From an uncultured Candidatus Competibacteraceae bacterium (GTDB taxonomy: Bacteria; Pseudomonadota; Gammaproteobacteria; Competibacterales; Competibacteraceae): DNA of 5,598 nt. How positions within the stretch are numbered: the first letter of the stretch is position 1; every line of letters starts with the position of its first letter. A program made the position numbers and the translations under genes. Below, one piece after another: positions 1 to 5,598 of this stretch. The notes under the pieces were generated by a model. That model did not search any database, was not told the origin of the DNA, and was given only the letters and a program-made list of their open reading frames with translations. The stretch lies in assembly GCA_937872125.1 (NCBI GenBank), contig CALMNY010000120.1, positions 1 through 5,598 of the forward strand. The letters are read 5' to 3'.

Positions 1-85
1 GGGCTGCCATGACCGGTTTGGCCACTGGCCGGGCTGCCATGACCGGTTTGGCCACTGGCCGGGCTGCCATGACCGGTTTGGCCAC
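1..85. repeat. 30-bp tandem repeat in the carboxypeptidase tail (2.8 copies)
   Basis: Positions 1-30 and 31-60 are identical, and 61-85 matches the first 25 bases of the unit. The array may continue beyond the left edge. On the minus strand each unit encodes RPVAKPVMAA in frame, so copy-number change would lengthen or shorten the protein tail by 10 residues without a frameshift. Diverged copies (PMVAARPVATPVVAKP and similar) extend to about position 130, suggesting that the array grew from an older degenerate repeat. Confidence 0.9.
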
Positions 86-1309
86 CACCGGCGTCGCTAC
101 CGGCCGGGCCGCCACCATCGGTTTAGCCGCCGGTAATGCAACCGGTCTGACCGTGGCATTAGCCTTGACGATCCTCTGAGTATCCGCCGCAACCGCCGGC
201 TTGGCGGGCAGTGGCGATTCAACAACGACTGGCTCGGGTTCCCGTTGCCACTCCAGCTTCGGAGTCTCGGCCTCCACACGCGGCGATGGCCGTGTCATCG
301 CGATGCGCGTAACTGGAGCTGGACGAACCATGGGTGGCTCATCGCTCTCTTCCTCGTCCGGCGATACGACCGGCTCACGCTGAACCAGAACCGGCAGCGG
401 TTCCACGGGGACAGGTGGCGGGGATACCACGCCATAATGGGCAAAGCCATAATCGAGCAGCGCGCGCGCGTCGCGCCACAAGGCGCCGCTGGTGGGGCTG
501 TTGAGAATAGCCACGATCAGACGGACTCCACCGCGATCTACCTCGCCGACGAAACAACGCCGGGCCTTAAGGGTAAAACCAGTCTTGCCGCCGAGCGTTC
601 CTTCATAGGAGCTCAACAGTCGGTTATGGTTGACCACCGGCACCATGCGCCAGTCACCGTACAGGCCCTGACTCTTCTCGATCCGCAAGGCGGCATTGCG
701 CGTTCTCACGATGTCGGCAAACATCGGATGATTCATCGCCTGCCGGAAAATCAACGCCAAATCGTAGGCGGTCGAATAATGGTCGTCGTTGGGCAAGCCG
801 TGGGGGTTCATGAAATGGCTGTTGCGCGCGCCGATTTGCCAGGCTTTGGTATTCATCAGCTCGGCGAATCCGTAAATGGAGCCGCCCGCTGCTTCAGCCA
901 AAGTTTCGGCGGCGTCATTGCCTGATTTCAGCATTAACCCGTACAGCAGGTCCTGGGCCAGAGCGGCTTCGCCGGCCCGCAGGCCAATACGGCTCGGCGG
1001 CGCGCTGGCCGCCTGGGGGCTGACCAGTACCCGGGCATTGAGGTCAAGGCGTTCCAATACCAGCAGCGCGGTCAACACCTTGGTCGTACTGGCGGGCGGC
1101 AGCCGCAAATGCGGTTCCTTGGCGAACAGGACTTCACCCGTCGCCGGGTTCATGAGCACCGCAGAAAGGGCAGCGACCTCCGGTTGGGCGGACATCCCCC
1201 AACTGTCCTGCCCCAGCGCCGGTCCCGTCATGATCCCCAGCATCAGAACCAGTATCCCGGGATAACCCCCCCCATTACGGAACGCATTAAAAAATATCTT
1301 GAAAAACAT
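1..1309 (-). CDS. Exported D-alanyl-D-alanine carboxypeptidase (peptidase family S11), 3'-truncated by the window edge
   Basis: This is a penicillin-binding-protein-type serine DD-carboxypeptidase that removes the terminal D-Ala from peptidoglycan stem peptides in the periplasm. The frame is open from 1309 to the left edge, at least 436 residues. The three active-site motifs are visible: STTK (Ser74, Lys77), SGN (129-131) and KTG (242-244, in GGKTGFT). The ATG at 1309 is chosen because GAGGT lies 7 nt upstream and a TAA stop directly precedes it. It gives a signal peptide with Lys4 and Arg11, a hydrophobic stretch at about 18-29 and a possible cleavage after ALG (31-33). The catalytic domain ends near residue 293 (LLDYGFAHYG). 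A Pro/Val/Glu-rich, then Ala/Pro/Val/Lys-rich tail of more than 140 residues follows and ends in RPVAKPVMAA repeats. Related S11 enzymes often carry a linker leading to a SPOR domain; whether this one does lies outside the window. It is downstream of trmB on the same strand, 205 bp away. The family is certain; the exact paralogue (DacA-like or PbpG-like) is not. Confidence 0.93.
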   Translation of the reverse strand, partial: MFFKIFFNAFRNGGGYPGILVLMLGIMTGPALGQDSWGMSAQPEVAALSAVLMNPATGEVLFAKEPHLRLPPASTTKVLTALLVLERLDLNARVLVSPQAASAPPSRIGLRAGEAALAQDLLYGLMLKSGNDAAETLAEAAGGSIYGFAELMNTKAWQIGARNSHFMNPHGLPNDDHYSTAYDLALIFRQAMNHPMFADIVRTRNAALRIEKSQGLYGDWRMVPVVNHNRLLSSYEGTLGGKTGFTLKARRCFVGEVDRGGVRLIVAILNSPTSGALWRDARALLDYGFAHYGVVSPPPVPVEPLPVLVQREPVVSPDEEESDEPPMVRPAPVTRIAMTRPSPRVEAETPKLEWQREPEPVVVESPLPAKPAVAADTQRIVKANATVRPVALPAAKPMVAARPVATPVVAKPVMAARPVAKPVMAARPVAKPVMAA

Positions 1310-1514
1310 TTAGTTGACCTCATCGCCATTTTGGATTCGGATTGACCGCCCCTGCCTGTGGCGGTAGCAATCGGGTCGCTGGGTTCACGTCGAACGCATA
1401 TTTATTTATTTTGGGTCAAAATAGGCCGGCCGGCTAGGGTATAGCGTACAAGAAAGTTGCCGAACTTGTTCATCGGCCAGCCGGAAGGCCAAGCAGGTGA
1501 CGCCTGCACCTGCA
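1310..1514. other. Intergenic spacer between trmB and the carboxypeptidase gene, with several inverted repeats
   Basis: I see no gene in this 205-bp spacer. It holds perfect inverted repeats: gcaggtg/cacctgc (1493-1499 and 1507-1513, directly after the trmB stop), tattttg/caaaata (1407-1413 and 1417-1423) and accgcc/ggcggt (1345-1350 and 1360-1365), plus the palindrome gccggccggc near 1425-1434. None is followed on the minus strand by a convincing T-run, so a trmB terminator is not clear and co-transcription of trmB with the carboxypeptidase is possible. A TTGACC on the minus strand (1419-1414) resembles a -35 box but has no good -10 partner at the right distance. Confidence 0.5.
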
Positions 1515-2273
1515 TCACGGCTCTTCGATCCGGTCATGCCGCGTGAACAGGAGATCCCAGGACCGATGCCCCAGGCGCCAGCCGCGCTGCTCAAACCTGG
1601 TCGGCGGCCGATAGGTGGGACGCGGCGCAAAGCCCTTCCCGACGGCCTGATTTATCAACGCAGGGGTCGCATTCAACAGATTCAGCATCGAATGGGCGTA
1701 GTCTTCGCAATCGGTGGCGATATGTAATTGTCCCTCGGCCTTGAGTTTTTGAACCAGTAGTGCGATGAAGGGCGGTTGAATCAGGCGGCGTTTGTGATGC
1801 CGCGCCTTGGGCCAGGGATCAGGAAAGAAAATCTGCACGCGGTCCAGGCAGTCGTCCGGGACCTGCCGCTCCAACACCTCCACAGCATCGGCGCACATAA
1901 CGCGCAGATTGGTGAGCGCCAGTGTCTCGGCGCGCAGGAGCAAATGCCCAATACCCGGACGATGCACTTCGAGTCCCAGATAATTCACCGCCGGATCGGC
2001 GCTGGCCATGGCCGCCAGCGATTCACCATCGCCAAACCCGATTTCCAAGACCAGGGGCGCGTAGCGGCCAAAGAGAATTATCGGGTCAAGTGGGGCCTGA
2101 GTTTCAACGCCAAAATGCTGCCACAACACCGTTAATGCACGCCGCTGGGCTTGGGTCATGCGGCCTTCGCGGCGCACGAAACTGCGAATCCGGCGTGATG
2201 AATACTCATCGGTATCTGATTCCGATCCAAATCGGATTTCTGGCGGAGTTGGTTTGCCGGAGTTGGGAACCAT
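1515..2273 (-). CDS. trmB: tRNA (guanine-N7-)-methyltransferase TrmB
   Basis: This enzyme methylates N7 of G46 in the variable loop of tRNAs using S-adenosylmethionine, in the cytoplasm. The product is 252 residues (E. coli TrmB is about 239). Visible family signatures are RRIRSFVRREGRMTQAQ (27-43), the SAM-binding motif LEIGFGDGESL (76-86), the catalytic-region signature FFPDPWPKARHHKRRL (149-164), ATDCEDYA (186-193), and the C-terminal substrate motif TRFEQRG..LGH..WDL (225-241). The start at 2273 is the first ATG after an in-frame TGA three codons upstream; GAAG about 5 nt before it is only a weak ribosome site. The N-terminus before RRIRSF is some 9 residues longer than in E. coli and is Ser/Asp/Glu-rich (SESDTDEYSS). 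It is transcribed divergently from the H-NS-like gene. Confidence 0.96.
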   Translation of the reverse strand: MVPNSGKPTPPEIRFGSESDTDEYSSRRIRSFVRREGRMTQAQRRALTVLWQHFGVETQAPLDPIILFGRYAPLVLEIGFGDGESLAAMASADPAVNYLGLEVHRPGIGHLLLRAETLALTNLRVMCADAVEVLERQVPDDCLDRVQIFFPDPWPKARHHKRRLIQPPFIALLVQKLKAEGQLHIATDCEDYAHSMLNLLNATPALINQAVGKGFAPRPTYRPPTRFEQRGWRLGHRSWDLLFTRHDRIEEP

Positions 2274-2363
2274 GTCGCTTCACGATGATCGAGACAATGT
2301 TGTTTCAAGAGGAGTCAAAAATTGATTTCAGATAGACCCATGTAATTTCAACCATGGAAACAA

Positions 2364-2393
2364 TTGCAGAAATAAAAAAAAATGTCTTACAAT
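2364..2393 (+). promoter_or_regulatory. Candidate sigma-70 promoter of the H-NS-like gene
   Basis: TTGCAG (2364-2369) and TACAAT (2388-2393) are separated by 18 bp, each close to the sigma-70 consensus. The spacer contains a run of nine A (2374-2382). Transcription would begin near 2400, leaving a leader of about 55 nt. The surrounding spacer 2274-2454 is clearly more AT-rich than the flanking genes, the kind of DNA that H-NS proteins bind, so autoregulation is plausible but is inference. Confidence 0.5.
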
Positions 2394-2454
2394 AATCTCG
2401 TGACTCCAAGCATGAACTTCCTATAACTCACAAAATGATGGTAACTATACAACC

Positions 2455-2769
2455 ATGAATGACATTAACGACCTGATCGAAGCTCTATCTATCGAGCAGC
2501 TCAAGGCGCTCATTGAAAAAGCCCAGGACTGCATTGAACAAAAAAAAGCCGGCGAAATTGAGGCCATCCGCGAGCAGTGGATCGAGATGGCCAAACGGGT
2601 TGATATGGAGCCGGAAGAGCTTCTCAACTATGCCAGCCGCAAGCGGAGACCCGGCAAGCCCAAATACCGTAATCCCAATGATCCCGAAAAGACCTGGACC
2701 GGTCGCGGCAAACCGCCACGCTGGTTGAAGGAAATGGAAGATCCCGAGAGCTGCCGCATCCCGGAGTAA
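2455..2769 (+). CDS. H-NS family nucleoid-associated DNA-binding protein
   Basis: This is a small histone-like protein (104 residues) expected to bind AT-rich DNA and silence or organise it. The N-terminal half (about 3-50) is charged and helical, with heptad-like leucine and isoleucine spacing, fitting the oligomerisation coiled coil of the family. A basic linker (SRKRRPGKPK, 61-70) leads to the C-terminal DNA-binding motif YRNPNDPEKTWTGRGKPPRWL (71-91), the H-NS core with TWTGRGKPP as its DNA-contacting loop. The layout matches the short proteobacterial H-NS/HvrA/BpH3-type proteins rather than E. coli H-NS itself, so I give no symbol. The start has no clear Shine-Dalgarno; a 7-codon ORF (2435-2458) ends in TGA overlapping this ATG. 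Divergent from trmB, and followed by a terminator hairpin, so it is probably monocistronic. Confidence 0.9.
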   Translation: MNDINDLIEALSIEQLKALIEKAQDCIEQKKAGEIEAIREQWIEMAKRVDMEPEELLNYASRKRRPGKPKYRNPNDPEKTWTGRGKPPRWLKEMEDPESCRIPE

Positions 2770-2790
2770 TCCCGAGTTCCATCCGAGCAA

Positions 2791-2821
2791 GGCCGCCCTG
2801 ATCCGGCGGTCCTTAACTCTT
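2791..2821 (+). terminator. Probable intrinsic terminator of the H-NS-like gene
   Basis: ggccgcc (2791-2797) pairs with ggcggtc (2805-2811) through 7 bp including one G-U, with a 7-nt loop. It is followed by a T-rich but interrupted tract (cttaactctt). It lies 22 nt after the stop codon. The weak T-tract makes it moderate rather than strong. Confidence 0.55.
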
Positions 2822-2848
2822 GCAACACCCCTACTTTATCGCTAACAT
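2820..2848 (+). promoter_or_regulatory. Candidate sigma-70 promoter of the tRNA-Gly gene
   Basis: TTGCAA (2820-2825) and TAACAT (2843-2848) have the ideal 17-bp spacing. Initiation near 2855 would give a precursor with about 45 nt ahead of the mature tRNA. The position between the upstream terminator hairpin and the tRNA fits an independent transcription unit. Confidence 0.5.
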
Positions 2849-2899
2849 CTGGATTGCGCCAGCTTGCCGGGCTTCAGGTGATGGCGTGCGGAATCCCCG

Positions 2900-3899
<1,000 letters not shown>

Positions 3900-3924
3900 A
3901 CCGCCCTGCTGCGACCACCCGATA

Positions 3925-3981
3925 CCTGGAGTGGCGCGGCGCGATTTGCTAGACTCCACGCCCGTCCAGGCTTATTTTTTT
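3925..3981 (+). terminator. Possible terminator downstream of dapB
   Basis: CCTGGA (3925-3930) pairs with TCCAGG (3965-3970), and inside a 2x2 internal loop GGCG (3933-3936) pairs with CGCC (3959-3962). The hairpin is followed by ttattttttt (3972-3981). The loop is large (22 nt) and also contains a candidate -10 box, so this may instead be leader structure. It would uncouple dapB from carA if it works. Confidence 0.4.
3947..3955 (+). promoter_or_regulatory. Candidate extended -10 promoter of carAB
   Basis: TGCTAGACT fits an extended -10 element (TG, one base, then a TATAAT-like hexamer TAGACT at 3950-3955). The hexamer 17 bp upstream (TGGAGT) is a poor -35. Initiation near 3962 would give a carA leader of about 86 nt that carries a T-run and the stem-loop at 3996-4015. 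Motif-based only. Confidence 0.35.
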
Positions 3982-3991
3982 GCACCGCATC

Positions 3992-4051
3992 ATGGGAGCG
4001 GCCTTTGCGCCGCTCTTTCGTTGCGCGTGTTCATTGTGGAGGCTTGCTTGA
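3992..4051 (+). CDS. Possible 19-codon leader peptide ORF overlapping the carA start
   Basis: An ATG at 3992 opens a short frame encoding [19 protein letters not shown], and its TGA (4049-4051) overlaps the carA TTG (4048-4050). The ORF covers the whole leader hairpin. An overlap of this kind is typical of translational coupling, and a ribosome on this frame could unfold the hairpin. There is no Shine-Dalgarno ahead of the ATG, and only two Arg codons occur, so it may be chance. I do not claim that it is expressed. Confidence 0.2.
   Translation: MGAAFAPLFRCACSLWRLA
3996..4018 (+). terminator. Terminator-like stem-loop in the carA leader (possible attenuator)
   Basis: GAGCGGC (3996-4002) and GCCGCTC (4009-4015) form a perfect 7-bp stem with a 6-nt loop, followed by ttt then cgttg. 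G-U pairs with the flanking bases could extend it. It ends about 30 nt before the carA start, so it would lie in the carA leader RNA. The short T-tract makes constitutive termination doubtful; attenuation by pyrimidines or arginine is an inference. Confidence 0.4.
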
Positions 4052-5217
4052 GGAAACCCGCGCTTCTGGCTCTGGAAGATGGCAGTCTGTTCCGGGGCGA
4101 ATCCATCGGCGCTGAGGGTCACGCCCAAGGCGAAGTCGTGTTCAATACCTCGATCACGGGCTATCAGGAAATCCTGTCCGACCCGTCCTATTGCCAGCAG
4201 ATCATCACCCTGACCTATCCGCATATCGGCAACGTTGGCGTCAACCGGGGCGACGAAGAAGCGACCCGCATTCACGCCAGCGGCCTGATAGTGCGCGATT
4301 GTCCGCGCCGCGCCAGCAACTGGCGCAGCCAGCAACCGCTGGACGATTATCTGCGCGAGCGCGGCGTGGTCGCCCTCGCCGGCATTGATACTCGCCGGTT
4401 GACCCGACTGCTGCGGGAAAAGGGCGCGCAAAATGGTTGCCTGATGGCGGGCGACGCACTCGATGTAGAACTGGCGCTGCGGCTGGCCCGTGAATTTCCC
4501 GGCCTGAAGGGTATGGACCTGGCTCGCGTGGTCAGCGTCTCCATTCCCTACACCTGGAATCAGGGAACCTGGCGGCGGGACGGCAACGGTTTTCCGACGG
4601 TGGGCGACGCCCGCTATCATGTGGTCGCCTACGATTACGGGATCAAGCGTAACATCCTGCGGATGCTGGCCGAACGCGGTTGCCGGCTGACTGTGGTTCC
4701 GGCGCAGACCCCGGCCCGCGAGGTCATGGCCCTGCAACCGGATGGCGTGTTCCTGTCCAACGGTCCCGGCGACCCCGAACCCTGCGATTACGCCATCGCC
4801 GCCATCCGCGAGTTGCTGGACATCGGCATGCCGCTGTTCGGCATCTGCCTGGGCCACCAGTTGCTGGGGCTGGCCAGCGGGGCGCGCACTGTAAAAATGA
4901 AATTCGGCCATCACGGCGGCAACCATCCGGTGCTGGACCTGGACCGCGGCCGGGTGATGATCAGCAGTCAGAACCACGGCTTCGCGGTGGATGAGGCGAC
5001 ACTGCCGGCGAACCTGCGCGCCACGCACCGCTCGCTGTTCGATGGCTCGCTGCAAGGCGTCGCCCGCACCGACCGACCCGCGTTCAGCTTCCAGGGTCAT
5101 CCCGAAGCCAGCCCTGGCCCGCACGACGTCGCGCCGCTGTTCGACCGGTTTATCGCGCTGATGGAAACGCGCCTGTCCACGGAAGACACGGAAACCACGG
5201 AAAAAAGGCCCCGTTAA
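4048..5217 (+). CDS. carA: Carbamoyl-phosphate synthetase small (glutaminase) subunit CarA
   Basis: CarA hydrolyses glutamine and channels the ammonia to CarB, which makes carbamoyl phosphate for arginine and pyrimidine synthesis. The product is 389 residues (E. coli 382). The N-terminal domain opens [17 protein letters not shown] and includes [20 protein letters not shown] and [11 protein letters not shown]. The C-terminal class I glutamine amidotransferase domain has [13 protein letters not shown], the nucleophile Cys267 in [10 protein letters not shown], and His351 and Glu353 in [13 protein letters not shown], completing the triad. The start is TTG at 4048: GGAGG (4038-4042) lies 5 nt upstream and the sequence from there aligns with known CarA N-termini. 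Reading further upstream would run back into dapB and has no support. The last 13 residues ([13 protein letters not shown]) do not resemble E. coli CarA and are encoded by a 9-bp repeat. carB starts 85 bp downstream, probably in the same transcript. Confidence 0.96.
   Translation: MRKPALLALEDGSLFRGESIGAEGHAQGEVVFNTSITGYQEILSDPSYCQQIITLTYPHIGNVGVNRGDEEATRIHASGLIVRDCPRRASNWRSQQPLDDYLRERGVVALAGIDTRRLTRLLREKGAQNGCLMAGDALDVELALRLAREFPGLKGMDLARVVSVSIPYTWNQGTWRRDGNGFPTVGDARYHVVAYDYGIKRNILRMLAERGCRLTVVPAQTPAREVMALQPDGVFLSNGPGDPEPCDYAIAAIRELLDIGMPLFGICLGHQLLGLASGARTVKMKFGHHGGNHPVLDLDRGRVMISSQNHGFAVDEATLPANLRATHRSLFDGSLQGVARTDRPAFSFQGHPEASPGPHDVAPLFDRFIALMETRLSTEDTETTEKRPR
5177..5203. repeat. Three 9-bp direct repeats (CCACGGAAA type) at the carA 3' end
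   Basis: CCACGGAAG (5177-5185), ACACGGAAA (5186-5194) and CCACGGAAA (5195-5203) are near-identical tandem units. Because 9 is a multiple of three they stay in frame and encode the (S/D/T)TE triplets of the CarA tail. From memory, ccacgg-aa-type arrays occur as interspersed repeats in intergenic DNA of several bacterial groups; I could not check this. Confidence 0.75.
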
Positions 5218-5249
5218 CGTCCGCTTTCAGGATTGATATTGACGGGCGG

Positions 5250-5280
5250 CTGTCCACGGCCCACTGTTTACTGTCCACTC
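5250..5280. repeat. CTGTCCAC repeats in the carA-carB spacer
   Basis: CTGTCCACGG at 5250-5259 repeats exactly the bases at 5173-5182 inside the carA 3' end, and CTGTCCAC occurs again at 5271-5278, with cactgttta between. The spacer 5218-5302 otherwise shows no gene and no clear terminator, consistent with carA-carB co-transcription. Confidence 0.5.
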
Positions 5281-5302
5281 CTCCATTCCCCACGACCGAG
5301 CC

Positions 5303-5598
5303 ATGCCCAAGCGCACCGATTTGAAAAGTATCCTGATCATCGGCGCCGGTCCCATCGTGATCGGTCAGGCCTGTGAGTTCGACTATTCGGGCGCGCAGGC
5401 CTGTAAAGCCCTGCGGGAAGAGGGTTACCGGGTCATCCTGGTGAACTCGAACCCGGCCACGATCATGACCGACCCCAACATGGCCGACGCCGTGTACATC
5501 GAGCCGATCCATTGGCGGACGGTTTCCCACATCATCGCCCGCGAACGTCCCGACGCGCTGCTGCCGACCATGGGCGGCCAGACTGCGCTGAACTGCGC
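5303..5598 (+). CDS. carB: Carbamoyl-phosphate synthetase large subunit CarB, N-terminal part (runs off the right edge)
   Basis: CarB makes carbamoyl phosphate from bicarbonate, two ATP and the ammonia supplied by CarA. Only the first 98 residues of a protein that is normally about 1070 long are present. They are nearly identical to E. coli Car[22 protein letters not shown] at the start, then [40 protein letters not shown] and [12 protein letters not shown], which belong to the N-terminal pre-ATP-grasp domain of the carboxyphosphate half. The ATG at 5303 fits the family start exactly. There is almost no Shine-Dalgarno (gag two bases before the ATG is too close), so translation may depend on coupling or an A/C-rich leader. 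No frameshift is seen up to the window edge. Confidence 0.97.
   Translation, partial: MPKRTDLKSILIIGAGPIVIGQACEFDYSGAQACKALREEGYRVILVNSNPATIMTDPNMADAVYIEPIHWRTVSHIIARERPDALLPTMGGQTALNC

Noticed and set aside
1..90. CRISPR array, because of the 30-bp repeated unit
   Set aside because: The units are directly tandem with no spacers and encode an in-frame protein repeat.
245..925. Plus-strand open frame of 226 codons
   Set aside because: It is antisense to the carboxypeptidase gene, whose catalytic motifs and ribosome site are clear; the translation resembles no family I know.
2221..2236. Inverted repeat TCCGAT-ccaa-ATCGGA as an operator
   Set aside because: It lies inside trmB codons 13-18 and is only 6 bp per arm; probably codon coincidence, though it could affect mRNA folding near the start.
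3932..3950. Sigma-54 promoter (TGGCGCG ... TTGCT)
   Set aside because: The GG and GC elements are 13 bases apart instead of the required 10, so the spacing is wrong.
3949..5124. Minus-strand open frame of 391 codons opposite carA
   Set aside because: A GC-rich shadow of carA codons; composition is Gln/Ala/His-rich with no domain, while the sense strand has a full CarA.
5150..5530. Minus-strand frame across the carA-carB junction
   Set aside because: It reads the repeats and carB backwards ([10 protein letters not shown] is the reverse of the ccacggaa array); no independent support.

Overview
The window reads as chromosomal DNA from a GC-rich gammaproteobacterium. The evidence is the dapB-carA-carB order, CarA and CarB sequences close to the E. 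coli enzymes, a glyU-type tRNA-Gly(CCC) with encoded CCA, TrmB, and an H-NS-family protein. The short repeats around the carA end resemble interspersed repeats I associate with environmental gammaproteobacteria, but I cannot name a genus.

Layout. Left part (1-2273), minus strand: trmB (1515-2273) is followed by an exported penicillin-binding-protein-type D-Ala-D-Ala carboxypeptidase (start at 1309, running off the left edge). The latter has a long Pro/Ala/Val tail ending in near-perfect 30-bp tandem repeats. Middle (2274-2973): an AT-rich divergent promoter region, a small H-NS-family gene (2455-2769) with a terminator hairpin, and a tRNA-Gly(CCC) gene (2900-2973) with its own promoter candidate and a good Rho-independent terminator. 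Right part (3096 to the right edge), plus strand: dapB, then carA with a TTG start and a structured leader, then the first 98 codons of carB.

Function. DapB makes tetrahydrodipicolinate for diaminopimelate and lysine, and the carboxypeptidase trims the D-Ala from the peptidoglycan peptides that contain diaminopimelate. CarA and CarB form carbamoyl-phosphate synthetase, feeding arginine and pyrimidine synthesis. TrmB and the tRNA belong to translation; the H-NS-like protein is a nucleoid or silencing factor.

The genes are mostly conserved housekeeping genes, and I found no new multi-gene system. The best second looks are the carA leader (terminator-like hairpin plus a 19-codon leader ORF whose stop overlaps the TTG start), the carA 3' end where a 9-bp repeat is translated as the protein tail, the 30-bp tandem repeats in the carboxypeptidase tail, and the poorly defined translation start of the H-NS-like gene.
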